64,000 nt of DNA from Auanema rhodensis (GCA_964057225.1 OZ059896.1:14954501-15018500); one strand, 5' to 3'; counted from the stretch's first letter, positions 20,914 to 30,783 are shown. A program made the numbers and translations. Notes: generated by a model from the letters alone, not told the origin.

Positions 20914-20996
20914 TCCGTCGAGCCGGATTCGAACCAGCGACCTAAGGATATCTACACTTCTACAGTCCTCCGCTCTACCAACTGAGCTATCGACGG
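20914..20996 (-). tRNA. tRNA-Tyr(GUA)
   Basis: Consensus body. Confidence 0.9.
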
Positions 20997-21075
20997 AACG
21001 AATCTGTTGTTTTCCGAAGTGATTGTCAATAACTGCTATAATCAATATTTTAAATGGGAGAAAAAGAAAAGAAAC

Positions 21076-21158
21076 TCCGTCGAGCCGGATTCGAACCAGC
21101 GACCTAAGGATATCTACACTTCTACAGTCCTCCGCTCTACCAACTGAGCTATCGACGG
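21076..21158 (-). tRNA. tRNA-Tyr(GUA)
   Basis: Consensus body. Confidence 0.9.
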
Positions 21159-21237
21159 AACGAATCTGTTGTTTTCAGAGGTTATTGTCAATAACTGCTA
21201 TAATCAATATTTTAAATGGGAGAAAAAGAAAAGAAAC

Positions 21238-21320
21238 TCCGTCGAGCCGGATTCGAACCAGCGACCTAAGGATATCTACACTTCTACAGTCCTCCGCTCT
21301 ACCAACTGAGCTATCGACGG
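21238..21320 (-). tRNA. tRNA-Tyr(GUA)
   Basis: Consensus body. Confidence 0.9.
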
Positions 21321-21399
21321 AACGAATCTGTTGTTTTCCGAAGTGATTGTCAATAACTGCTATAATCAATATTTTAAATGGGAGAAAAAGAAAAGAAAC

Positions 21400-21482
21400 T
21401 CCGTCGAGCCGGATTCGAACCAGCGACCTAAGGATATCTACACTTCTACAGTCCTCCGCTCTACCAACTGAGCTATCGACGG
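21400..21482 (-). tRNA. tRNA-Tyr(GUA)
   Basis: Consensus body. Confidence 0.9.
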
Positions 21483-21561
21483 AACGAATCTGTTGTTTTC
21501 CGAAGTGATTGTCAATAACTGCTATAATCAATATTTTAAATGGGAGAAAAAGAAAAGAAAC

Positions 21562-21644
21562 TCCGTCGAGCCGGATTCGAACCAGCGACCTAAGGATATC
21601 TACACTTCTACAGTCCTCCGCTCTACCAACTGAGCTATCGACGG
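21562..21644 (-). tRNA. tRNA-Tyr(GUA)
   Basis: Consensus body. Confidence 0.9.
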
Positions 21645-21723
21645 AACGAATCTGTTGTTTTCAGAGGTTATTGTCAATAACTGCTATAATCAATATTTTA
21701 AATGAAAGAAAAAGAAAAGAAAC

Positions 21724-21806
21724 TCCGTCGAGCCGGATTCGAACCAGCGACCTAAGGATATCTACACTTCTACAGTCCTCCGCTCTACCAACTGAGCTAT
21801 CGACGG
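21724..21806 (-). tRNA. tRNA-Tyr(GUA)
   Basis: Consensus body. Confidence 0.9.
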
Positions 21807-21885
21807 AACGAATCTGTTGTTTTCAGAGGTTATTGTCAATAACTGCTATAATCAATATTTTAAATGGGAGAAAAAGAAAAGAAAC

Positions 21886-21968
21886 TCCGTCGAGCCGGAT
21901 TCGAACCAGCGACCTAAGGATATCTACACTTCTACAGTCCTCCGCTCTACCAACTGAGCTATCGACGG
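21886..21968 (-). tRNA. tRNA-Tyr(GUA)
   Basis: Consensus body. Confidence 0.9.
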
Positions 21969-22047
21969 AACGAATCTGTTGTTTTCCGAAGTGATTGTCA
22001 ATAACTGCTATAATCAATATTTTAAATGGGAGAAAAAGAAAAGAAAC

Positions 22048-22130
22048 TCCGTCGAGCCAGATTCGAACCAGCGACCTAAGGATATCTACACTTCTACAGT
22101 CCTCCGCTCTACCAACTGAGCTATCGACGG
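22048..22130 (-). tRNA. tRNA-Tyr(GUA)
   Basis: C62T (G52-U62 wobble). Confidence 0.82.
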
Positions 22131-22209
22131 AACGAATCTGTTGTTTTCCGAAGTGATTGTCAATAACTGCTATAATCAATATTTTAAATGGGAGAAAAAG
22201 AAAAGAAAC

Positions 22210-22292
22210 TCCGTCGAGCCGGATTCGAACCAGCGACCTAAGGATATCTACACTTCTACAGTCCTCCGCTCTACCAACTGAGCTATCGACGG
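22210..22292 (-). tRNA. tRNA-Tyr(GUA)
   Basis: Consensus body. Confidence 0.9.
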
Positions 22293-22371
22293 AACGAATC
22301 TGTTGTTTTCAGAGGTTATTGTCAATAACTGCTATAATCAATATTTTAAATGAAAGAAAAAGAAAAGAAAC

Positions 22372-22454
22372 TCCGTCGAGCCGGATTCGAACCAGCGACC
22401 TAAGGATATCTACACTTCTACAGTCCTCCGCTCTACCAACTGAGCTATCGACGG
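22372..22454 (-). tRNA. tRNA-Tyr(GUA)
   Basis: Consensus body. Confidence 0.9.
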
Positions 22455-22533
22455 AACGAATCTGTTGTTTTCCGAAGTGATTGTCAATAACTGCTATAAT
22501 CAATATTTTAAATGGGAGAAAAAGAAAAGAAAC

Positions 22534-22616
22534 TCCGTCGAGCCGGATTCGAACCAGCGACCTAAGGATATCTACACTTCTACAGTCCTCCGCTCTACCA
22601 ACCGAGCTATCGACGG
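22534..22616 (-). tRNA. tRNA-Tyr(GUA)
   Basis: A14G, class A/C recombinant type. Confidence 0.72.
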
Positions 22617-22826
22617 AACGAATCTGTTGTTTTCCAAAGTGATTGTCAATAACTACTATAATCTATATTGAAAATCGAAAAAAGAAAAGAAACTCCGTCG
22701 AGCCTAACTTCTACAATCCTCCGCTCTACCAACTGAGCTATCGACGGAACGAAGCTGTTGTTTTCAGAGGTTATTGTCAATAACTGCTATAATCATTATT
22801 TTAAATGGAAGAAAAAGAAAAGAAAC

Positions 22827-22909
22827 TCCGTCGAGCCGGATTCGAACCAGCGACCTAAGGATATCTACACTTCTACAGTCCTCCGCTCTACCAACTGAGC
22901 TATCGACGG
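22827..22909 (-). tRNA. tRNA-Tyr(GUA)
   Basis: Consensus body. Confidence 0.9.
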
Positions 22910-22988
22910 AACGAATCTGTTGTTTTCAGAGGTTATTGTCAATAACTGCTATAATCAATTTTTTAAATGAAAGAAAAAGAAAAGAAAC

Positions 22989-23071
22989 TCCGTCGAGCCG
23001 GATTCGAACCAGCGACCTAAGGATATCTACACTTCTACAGTCCTCCGCTCTACCAACTGAGCTATCGACGG
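22989..23071 (-). tRNA. tRNA-Tyr(GUA)
   Basis: Consensus body. Confidence 0.9.
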
Positions 23072-23150
23072 AACGAATCTGTTGTTTTCCGAAGTGATTG
23101 TCAATAACTGCTATAATCAATATTTTAAATGGGAGAAAAAGAAAAGAAAC

Positions 23151-23233
23151 TCCGTCGAGCCGGATTCGAACCAGCGACCTAAGGATATCTACACTTCTAC
23201 AGTCCTCCGCTCTACCAACTGAGCTATCGACGG
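23151..23233 (-). tRNA. tRNA-Tyr(GUA)
   Basis: Consensus body. Confidence 0.9.
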
Positions 23234-23531
23234 AACGAATCTGTTGTTTTCAAAGGTTATTGTCAATAACTGATATCTACACTTCTACAGTCCTCCGCTC
23301 TACCAACCGAGCTATCGACGGAACGAATCTGTTGTTTTCCAAAGTGATTGTCAATAACTACTATAATCTATATTGAAAATCGAAAAAAGAAAAGAAACTC
23401 CGTCGAGCCTAACTTCTACAATCCTCCGCTCTACCAACTGAGCTATCGACGGAACGAAGCTGTTGTTTTCAGAGGTTATTGTCAATAACTGCTATAATCA
23501 ATATTTTAAATGGAACAAAAAGAAAAGAAAC

Positions 23532-23614
23532 TCCGTCGAGCCGGATTCGAACCAGCGACCTAAGGATATCTACACTTCTACAGTCCTCCGCTCTACCAAC
23601 TGAGCTATCGACGG
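23532..23614 (-). tRNA. tRNA-Tyr(GUA)
   Basis: Consensus body. Confidence 0.9.
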
Positions 23615-23693
23615 AACGAATCTGTTGTTTTCAGAGGTTATTGTCAATAACTGCTATAATCAAAATTTTAAATGAAAGAAAAAGAAAAGAAAC

Positions 23694-23776
23694 TCCGTCG
23701 AGCCGGATTCGAACCAGCGACCTAAGGATATCTACACTTCTACAGTCCTCCGCTCTACCAACTGAGCTATCGACGG
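23694..23776 (-). tRNA. tRNA-Tyr(GUA)
   Basis: Consensus body. Confidence 0.9.
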
Positions 23777-23986
23777 AACGAATCTGTTGTTTTCCAAAGT
23801 GATTGTCAATAACTACTATAATCTATATTGAAAATCGAAAAAAGAAAAGAAACTCCGTCGAGCCTAACTTCTACAATCCTCCGCTCTACCAACTGAGCTA
23901 TCGACGGAACGAATCTGTTGTTTTCAGAGGTTATTGTCAATAACTGCTATAATCAATTTTTTAAATGAAAGAAAAAGAAAAGAAAC

Positions 23987-24069
23987 TCCGTCGAGCCGGA
24001 TTCGAACCAGCGACCTAAGGATATCTACACTTCTACAGTCCTCCGCTCTACCAACTGAGCTATCGACGG
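23987..24069 (-). tRNA. tRNA-Tyr(GUA)
   Basis: Consensus body. Confidence 0.9.
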
Positions 24070-24148
24070 AACGAATCTGTTGTTTTCAGAGGTTATTGTC
24101 AATAACTGCTATAATCAATATTTTAAATGGAAGAAAAAGAAAAGAAAC

Positions 24149-24231
24149 TCCGTCGAGCCGGATTCGAACCAGCGACCTAAGGATATCTACACTTCTACAG
24201 TCCTCCGCTCTACCAACTGAGTTATCGACGG
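24149..24231 (-). tRNA. tRNA-Tyr(GUA)
   Basis: G10A as in 20590. Confidence 0.7.
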
Positions 24232-24310
24232 AACGAATCTGTTCTTTTCAGAGGTTATTGTCAATAACTGCTATAATCATTATTTTAAATGGAAGAAAAA
24301 GAAAAGAAAC

Positions 24311-24393
24311 TCCGTCGAGTCGGATTCGAACCAGCGACCTAAGGATATCTACACTTCTACAGTCCTCCGCTCTACCAACTGAGCTATCGACGG
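24311..24393 (-). tRNA. tRNA-Tyr(GUA)
   Basis: G64A as in 20752. Confidence 0.7.
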
Positions 24394-24472
24394 AACGAAT
24401 CTGTTGTTTTCAGAGGTTATTGTCAATAACTGCTATAATCATTATTTTAAATGGAAGAAAAAGAAAAGAAAC

Positions 24473-24555
24473 TCCGTCGAGTCGGATTCGAACCAGCGAC
24501 CTAAGGATATCTACACTTCTACAGTCCTCCGCTCTACCAACTGAGCTATCGACGG
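24473..24555 (-). tRNA. tRNA-Tyr(GUA)
   Basis: G64A as in 20752. Confidence 0.7.
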
Positions 24556-24634
24556 AACGAATCTGTTGTTTTCAGAGGTTATTGTCAATAACTGCTATAA
24601 TCAATTTTTTAAATGAAAGAAAAAGAAAAGAAAC

Positions 24635-24717
24635 TCCGTCGAGCCGGATTCGAACCAGCGACCTAAGGATATCTACACTTCTACAGTCCTCCGCTCTACC
24701 AACTGAGCTATCGACGG
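24635..24717 (-). tRNA. tRNA-Tyr(GUA)
   Basis: Consensus body. Confidence 0.9.
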
Positions 24718-24796
24718 AACGAATCTGTTGTTTTCCGAAGTGATTGTCAATAACTGCTATAATCAATATTTTAAATGGGAGAAAAAGAAAAGAAAC

Positions 24797-24879
24797 TCCG
24801 TCGAGCCGGATTCGAACCAGCGACCTAAGGATATCTACACTTCTACAGTCCTCCGCTCTACCAACTGAGCTATCGACGG
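24797..24879 (-). tRNA. tRNA-Tyr(GUA)
   Basis: Consensus body. Confidence 0.9.
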
Positions 24880-25177
24880 AACGAATCTGTTGTTTTCAGA
24901 GGTTATTGTCAATAACTGATATCTACACTTCTACAGTCCTCCGCTCTACCAACCGAGCTATCGACGGAACGAATCTGTTGTTTTCCAAAGTGATTGTCAA
25001 TAACTACTATAATCTATATTGAAAATCGAAAAAAGAAAAGAAACTCCGTCGAGCCTAACTTCTACAATCCTCCGCTCTACCAACTGAGCTATCGACGGAA
25101 CGAAGCTGTTGTTTTCAGAGGTTATTGTCAATAACTGCTATAATCAATATTTTAAATGGAACAAAAAGAAAAGAAAC

Positions 25178-25260
25178 TCCGTCGAGCCGGATTCGAACCA
25201 GCGACCTAAGGATATCTACACTTCTACAGTCCTCCGCTCTACCAACTGAGCTATCGACGG
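25178..25260 (-). tRNA. tRNA-Tyr(GUA)
   Basis: Consensus body. Confidence 0.9.
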
Positions 25261-25339
25261 AACGAATCTGTTGTTTTCAGAGGTTATTGTCAATAACTGC
25301 TATAATCAATATTTTAAATGGAAGAAAAAGAAAAGAAAC

Positions 25340-25422
25340 TCCGTCGAGCCGGATTCGAACCAGCGACCTAAGGATATCTACACTTCTACAGTCCTCCGCT
25401 CTACCAACTGAGCTATCGACGG
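25340..25422 (-). tRNA. tRNA-Tyr(GUA)
   Basis: Consensus body. Confidence 0.9.
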
Positions 25423-25720
25423 AACGAATCTGTTGTTTTCAGAGGTTATTGTCAATAACTGATATCTACACTTCTACAGTCCTCCGCTCTACCAACCGAG
25501 CTATCGACGGAACGAATCTGTTGTTTTCCAAAGTGATTGTCAATAACTACTATAATCTATATTGAAAATCGAAAAAAGAAAAGAAACTCCGTCGAGCCTA
25601 ACTTCTACAATCCTCCGCTCTACCAACTGAGCTATCGACGGAACGAAGCTGTTGTTTTCAGAGGTTATTGTCAATAACTGCTATAATCAATATTTTAAAT
25701 GGAAGAAAAAGAAAAGAAAC

Positions 25721-25803
25721 TCCGTCGAGCCGGATTCGAACCAGCGACCTAAGGATATCTACACTTCTACAGTCCTCCGCTCTACCAACTGAGCTATCGA
25801 CGG
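25721..25803 (-). tRNA. tRNA-Tyr(GUA)
   Basis: Consensus body. Confidence 0.9.
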
Positions 25804-25882
25804 AACGAATCTGTTGTTTTCAGAGGTTATTGTCAATAACTGCTATAATCAATATTTTAAATGAAAGAAAAAGAAAAAAAAC

Positions 25883-25965
25883 TCCGTCGAGCCGGATTCG
25901 AACCAGCGACCTAAGGATATCTACACTTCTACCGTCCTCCGCTCTACCAACTGAGCTATCGACGG
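25883..25965 (-). tRNA. tRNA-Tyr(GUA), probably defective
   Basis: T33G removes the near-universal U33 of the anticodon U-turn. Confidence 0.6.
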
Positions 25966-26044
25966 AACGAATCTGTTGTTTTCAGAGGTTATTGTCAATA
26001 ACTGCTATAATCAATTTTTTAAATGAAAGAAAAAGAAAAGAAAC

Positions 26045-26127
26045 TCCGTCGAGCCGGATTCGAACCAGCGACCTAAGGATATCTACACTTCTACAGTCCT
26101 CCGCTCTACCAACTGAGCTATCGACGG
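26045..26127 (-). tRNA. tRNA-Tyr(GUA)
   Basis: Consensus body; the LTR element begins 52 bp upstream of its 5' end. Confidence 0.9.
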
Positions 26128-26179
26128 AACGAATCTGTTGTTTTCAGAGGTTATTGTCAATAACTGCTATAATCAATAT

Positions 26180-26524
26180 CGTTCCATTCGGACTCCACAT
26201 ATATGTAGCTGAAGGGTTAGAGCCAGACGACCAGAGGACCGAGGAATGGCTCCGCCTTCCCTCGTTCCCTTGGTCGGGAGTTCGCCTCTTAGCAAGCTCA
26301 TGGACGGCTTGTAGTTTAGTCTTTATACTTATATTTATCTTATTGTATTGTATCTTTATCTTTGTATATTATTGTTGTAGTTTCATGCCAATAAATCTTT
26401 CTCTCTTTTATCTTATGATTGACCTTATGCTCTTTATTCCTTACCGCTACACCAAGGAATACTATGCGCGTCATAGTATAAACTACAATGGTTTATATTA
26501 TCGACGCAGGAGCATAACGGAACG
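26180..26524 (+). repeat. Left LTR, copy 1
   Basis: Ends form a 6-bp inverted repeat, CGTTCC...GGAACG. The right LTR of copy 2 starts TGTTCC, so the ancestral start is probably the usual TG. An AATAAA signal lies at 26390-26395. Confidence 0.88.
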
Positions 26525-26537
26525 TGGAGGTTCCACC
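26525..26537 (+). other. Primer binding site, tRNA-Gln
   Basis: TGGAGGTTCCACC pairs with the 3' end of tRNA-Gln including CCA. The next 8 nt (TCGAACTC) resume tRNA-Gln complementarity after an apparent 5-nt gap. Confidence 0.7.
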
Positions 26538-27507
26538 TCGAACTCATCTTTTGAAAAAAAAAAATTTTTTTATTGTAGAAGTCCATTTTTGCATTCTAAA
26601 TTATAAATTCCTCCACTTGAAACAACAAAATGAAGGCGCCAATTTGTTTTAAGGTACAGATACAAGGGATCTCGCTTAAATGCGAGATAGGACCAATAAA
26701 ATTTTTGCCCGCCGTCCTCAATTTAAAACCGTCTGAATGTCCACCCTTTTCTATATCGTATCTTGTACCGCTTCTCATGCCATTTTGAGGACGTTTGGAT
26801 TGAAATAGAGGACAATTTCGCCAAACGAGAAATTATAGTTGTTCACATTTTTTTTTGGGCATAGAGAAGTTTGATTACTGGAACAAAAATTCATAAGACG
26901 CGCGCAATTGATTATAGTTTGTATATTTTGTGGTCAGGACTAGAATTTTGAAAAATTGTTATATTCAGACGTAAAAGATCATTTTACATATTATTTTGCG
27001 GGAAACCAAAATAGGTTACATAAATTGAATATAAAAACAGACCACACTAGTCCGAAAAAGCCTGGTAAATCTGCAATAAGACTTCTCAGCTCTTAATTGA
27101 CAGTCAGGTCAAGTTGGCGGAAGCATAACTGCTACGGATTTTATCCCCGTAGATTATGTCACCTTCCTCAAATCATTTCGTTGTTTCAACTCATAAGATA
27201 CCCCTTATCTCCTACAGTAATCCTAAGTTAATGGGAAATGTTTAAAAATAGACGTATTTTTCTCATTTTCAAAAAGAAATTCGCTTAGGAAAACGCACTT
27301 TTGCTTATTTTGATCAAGAAAAAGGACAGCCTTTTCAATAACTCTCCTCAAACCTCATTAGCATGCACAATGTCGAAAACATTTTGAGCAAAACATGCTA
27401 TTTAAGGGAAAAGGAATGAGGAAAAGATTGAAAACATAAGTCCATTTTCTTGACGAAAACAGAGCAAAGTGCACAAAAAAAATAAAAACACAGAGTACAA
27501 ACTTTAT

Positions 27508-27768
27508 TCAGTCAATACCCATATCCAAACCAAATAATGAGTCATCATAAACAATATAGATTTTAAACAATAATCTATATAATAAATAATAATAAAAATG
27601 ACTCTTTTCCTGGTACCAGGCCCAAGGACGTGCGGTTAATAAACCGGCCCTACCATTATATACATGAGCGCATAGATCAACTAAGCACCTTCGACCAACA
27701 AGCTCCACTTCGGGAGCTACATCTACGAAGGTGGCAAAGTTTATATGTCCCTGCCCCAAATAATACAT
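27508..27768 (-). CDS. Short antisense ORF in LTR element (hypothetical)
   Basis: 86 codons, opposite to the element. I do not recognise the product. About 80 codons from the start are shared with the frame at 57518-57874; in the shared stretch I see only one base difference and it is synonymous (Gly). The C-terminus differs because copy 1 lacks about 107 bp. It could be a captured host exon or chance; no splice sites or promoter are evident. Confidence 0.25.
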   Translation of the reverse strand: MYYLGQGHINFATFVDVAPEVELVGRRCLVDLCAHVYNGRAGLLTARPWAWYQEKSHFYYYLLYRLLFKIYIVYDDSLFGLDMGID

Positions 27769-28181
27769 TTGAAGATCTTCGATAAACTAAAGTAATCAAA
27801 TAATCAAACATAAAATGGAGATACACAAACCATTAAAATTATATCAGGGTTTGGCCTATAAGCCAAAACTCCTTCTCCATCGTATTCAACGATGGATTCG
27901 TATAATTTCCACAGGACTTAAGTCATGCCAGTGGGATTATAACGTTGGAAATCCATTTTTTTTCTTTCTTTCTTTTCTTTTCTTTTGTTTCTAACCTTAA
28001 AATAAATGTCCAAAGGCCGCAAAAGTACAAAGGGGACGACATGAATAAAGTTTTTTTTAAAGATTCTAGAGCAGTAAGAAAACAAAATTAGAGGAAAGTG
28101 CAAGAGCGGATAAAAATAGTTTTTGAGAAGAGATAAACATCATTAACTATAATAAGCTTACGGTAGATAGGCGGAGTCAGA

Positions 28182-28655
28182 TTGGTGGCCACGATTTGGA
28201 AAACTCCCTCTCATTTACCCTCCGCATCGCCCAGCGAAGCACGACTATCCTATTGCTCCCGAATCTCTCTCTCTCCCAACACACATCTAAAAGAATCTAA
28301 CGCACCTTGCGTCAACATCCCACACGTAGCTCACCATTCTCGGTTTTTCCAAACCAAAAGTCCTACAAAGGTGGCCAAAAGATTCTCATCGGCTTTCCGA
28401 GCCCTTTACCCGTCCGATATCAACAGTGACGCTACTGTCGCAAGTCGTACCGGAAGCCGTACCCGACTTCTCAGTGTTCAAATAGAAAAACCGCACCAAC
28501 CAGACGAGAAGCCGAAGCCGCAAGTCGACAAATTCTATACTCCCCGAGAAGGCACATATTCACCTTCTGACGACACCGACGAAGATCCGGACTTCATCAT
28601 AGCCGACGACAGAAAAAAATTTTATATACATTCTTTTCTTTTCTGTAAATTGTAA
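28182..28655 (+). CDS. Short sense ORF in LTR element (hypothetical)
   Basis: 157 codons, sense to the element. The C-terminal half is rich in Pro, Lys and acidic residues, with no zinc knuckle, protease or polymerase motif; no family is recognised. The equivalent in copy 2 does not stay open over the first half and differs at about ten residues over the last 84 codons, so there is little sign of constraint. It could be a decayed gag remnant or a captured fragment. Confidence 0.25.
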   Translation: MVATIWKTPSHLPSASPSEARLSYCSRISLSPNTHLKESNAPCVNIPHVAHHSRFFQTKSPTKVAKRFSSAFRALYPSDINSDATVASRTGSRTRLLSVQIEKPHQPDEKPKPQVDKFYTPREGTYSPSDDTDEDPDFIIADDRKKFYIHSFLFCKL

Positions 28656-29284
28656 AATGAAAGTAACGGTGAATTAGAAAATTTTTGATGAGAGATTAAG
28701 TGAGTAAACAACTAAAAACAAGGAATAAGCAAAAATATAATAAAAATAAATGACTACCGTAATCCTATACGACCGATAGAGATAATATTTTGCGCTAAAC
28801 TGAGCTCCATATGTATCTCCAAGAAGAGACGAACATTGGCAGGCGCCTAAGCCACACCCCATCTGAGTGGTAGCCTCCATTAGTACTCAAGGATTCATTC
28901 AGAGAGACATATGGAGACGAGTAAATTATTAAATAAAATTATCCCCATCATCATTAGGATACGAGTAACCATGTAACGGAAATGTTTAATAATTCCTTAT
29001 TGTCTCACATAAATCACACATTCATGAAACAAAGAAATTTTTTTTTATTACAGTACTACAATGACTAAATTTATTTTCTAATCCTCCGTTACAAAATAAC
29101 ATAAAACCTATTATTGTATTCAAATTCTATCTTAATACCATAAAGAAACCTATTAAAATTATTTATATATCTTTCTACATGTAGATTTTAAAACTTTTAA
29201 TTTTATTTGTAAACTCGTAGACTCTAAAACTCAGCTACATATACACTAAAAACACTTTATATCGCGCGGACGCGAAAAATCTTT

Positions 29285-29293
29285 GAAAAAGGG
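29285..29293 (+). other. Polypurine tract
   Basis: GAAAAAGGG sits 2 bp before the right LTR, the expected plus-strand primer position. Confidence 0.65.
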
Positions 29294-29295
29294 CA

Positions 29296-29640
29296 CGTTC
29301 CATTCGGACTCCACATATATGTAGCTGAAGGGTTAGAGCCAGACGACCAGAGGACCGAGGAATGGCTCCGCCTTCCCTCGTTCCCTTGGTCGGGAGTTCG
29401 CCTCTTAGCAAGCTCATGGACGGCTTGTAGTTTAGTCTTTATACTTATATTTATCTTATTGTATTGTATCTTTATCTTTGTATATTATTGTTGTAGTTTC
29501 ATGCCAATAAATCTTTCTCTCTTTTATCTTATGATTGACCTTATGCTCTTTATTCCTTACCGCTACACCAAGGAATACTATGCGCGTCATAGTATAAACT
29601 ACAATGGTTTATATTATCGACGCAGGAGCATAACGGAACG
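29296..29640 (+). repeat. Right LTR, copy 1
   Basis: 345 bp, essentially identical to the left LTR as read, which suggests recent insertion. AATAAA at 29506-29511. Confidence 0.88.
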
Positions 29641-29671
29641 ATATTTTAAATGGAAGAAAAAGAAAAGAAAC

Positions 29672-29754
29672 TCCGTCGAGCCGGATTCGAACCAGCGACC
29701 TAATTATATCTACACTTCTACAGTCCTCCGCTCTACCAACTGAGTTATCGACGG
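29672..29754 (-). tRNA. tRNA-Tyr(GUA), probable pseudogene
   Basis: C40A and C41A break the anticodon stem; G10A breaks 10-25. Confidence 0.5.
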
Positions 29755-29833
29755 AACGAATCTGTTCTTTTCAGAGGTTATTGTCAATAACTGCTATAAT
29801 CATTATTTTAAATGGAAGAAAAAGAAAAGAAAC

Positions 29834-29916
29834 TCCGTCGAGCCGGATTCGAACCAGCGACCTAAGGATATCTACACTTCTACAGTCCTCCGCTCTACCA
29901 ACTGAGCTATCGACGG
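29834..29916 (-). tRNA. tRNA-Tyr(GUA)
   Basis: Consensus body. Confidence 0.9.
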
Positions 29917-29995
29917 AACGAATCTGTTGTTTTCAGAGGTTATTGTCAATAACTGCTATAATCAATTTTTTAAATGAAAGAAAAAGAAAAGAAAC

Positions 29996-30078
29996 TCCGT
30001 CGAGCCGGATTCGAACCAGCGACCTAAGGATATCTACACTTCTACAGTCCTCCGCTCTACCAACTGAGCTATCGACGG
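29996..30078 (-). tRNA. tRNA-Tyr(GUA)
   Basis: Consensus body. Confidence 0.9.
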
Positions 30079-30157
30079 AACGAATCTGTTGTTTTCCGAA
30101 GTGATTGTCAATAACTGCTATAATCAATATTTTAAATGGGAGAAAAAGAAAAGAAAC

Positions 30158-30240
30158 TCCGTCGAGCCGGATTCGAACCAGCGACCTAAGGATATCTACA
30201 CTTCTACAGTCCTCCGCTCTACCAACTGAGCTATCGACGG
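30158..30240 (-). tRNA. tRNA-Tyr(GUA)
   Basis: Consensus body. Confidence 0.9.
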
Positions 30241-30538
30241 AACGAATCTGTTGTTTTCAGAGGTTATTGTCAATAACTGATATCTACACTTCTACAGTCC
30301 TCCGCTCTACCAACCGAGCTATCGACGGAACGAATCTGTTGTTTTCCAAAGTGATTGTCAATAACTACTATAATCTATATTGAAAATCGAAAAAAGAAAA
30401 GAAACTCCGTCGAGCCTAACTTCTACAATCCTCCGCTCTACCAACTGAGCTATCGACGGAACGAAGCTGTTGTTTTCAGAGGTTATTGTCAATAACTGCT
30501 ATAATCATTATTTTAAATGGAAGAAAAAGAAAAGAAAC

Positions 30539-30621
30539 TCCGTCGAGCCGGATTCGAACCAGCGACCTAAGGATATCTACACTTCTACAGTCCTCCGCTC
30601 TACCAACTGAGCTATCGACGG
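30539..30621 (-). tRNA. tRNA-Tyr(GUA)
   Basis: Consensus body. Confidence 0.9.
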
Positions 30622-30700
30622 AACGAATCTGTTGTTTTCAGAGGTTATTGTCAATAACTGCTATAATCAATTTTTTAAATGAAAGAAAAAGAAAAGAAAC

Positions 30701-30783
30701 TCCGTCGAGCCGGATTCGAACCAGCGACCTAAGGATATCTACACTTCTACAGTCCTCCGCTCTACCAACTGAGCTATCGACGG
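30701..30783 (-). tRNA. tRNA-Tyr(GUA)
   Basis: Consensus body. Confidence 0.9.

Larger units (their letters stand above)
950..26179 (-). repeat. tRNA-Tyr tandem array, segment 1
   Basis: Contains 104 class A genes (listed singly), 46 class B and 27 class C copies. Class B (54 bp) lacks two blocks of 18 and 11 nt: the T arm with box B, and most of the intron with the 3' anticodon stem. Class C (50 bp) stops inside the 3' anticodon stem and so lacks box B and the 3' acceptor strand; in this segment most C copies have A14 changed to G. Plus-strand spacers: S1 (79 bp) left of most A, S2 (77 bp) left of B and some A, S3 (38 bp) left of C. B starts: 1119, 1660, 2041, 2584, 3039, 3332, 3713, 4256, 4549, 4842, 5385, 5678, 5897, 6602, 6983, 7688, 8143, 8524, 9067, 9522, 9903, 10608, 11313, 11930, 12223, 12604, 13059, 13352, 13571, 14188, 14569, 15274, 16141, 16758, 17051, 17432, 17887, 18180, 18399, 19914, 20295, 22694, 23399, 23854, 25045, 25588. 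C starts: 1373, 1914, 2457, 3586, 4129, 5258, 5770, 6475, 6856, 7561, 8397, 8940, 9776, 10481, 11024, 12477, 13444, 14442, 15147, 15852, 17305, 18272, 19787, 20168, 23272, 24918, 25461. Confidence 0.93.
26180..29640 (+). mobile_element. Non-autonomous LTR retrotransposon, copy 1
   Basis: Two 345-bp direct terminal repeats flank 2771 bp. A tRNA-Gln-type primer site follows the left LTR and a purine tract precedes the right LTR, setting plus-strand orientation. It interrupts an S1 spacer and is flanked by a 4-bp target duplication, atat (26176-26179 and 29641-29644). The interior has no gag, protease, reverse transcriptase or integrase frame, only short frames, so mobilisation must be in trans. 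Both its LTRs share variants that differ from copy 2, indicating independent insertions. Its interior lacks about 107 bp present in copy 2 (near 27527). The superfamily is unresolved. Confidence 0.87.

Noticed and set aside
950-26179. CRISPR-like array of direct repeats and spacers
   Set aside because: Repeat units are folded tRNA genes with Pol III signals, the spacers are themselves repeated, and the context is eukaryotic.
25668-26606. 312-codon frame running from the array into the LTR
   Set aside because: Its first half is antisense tRNA and its second half is LTR sequence; the joint is a retrotransposon insertion.
28674-28880. Minus-strand 68-codon frame in the LTR element interior (also 58704-58988)
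   Set aside because: The two copies diverge in sequence and length after the first third. No motif is recognised and it overlaps AT-rich sequence, so it is not distinguishable from chance.
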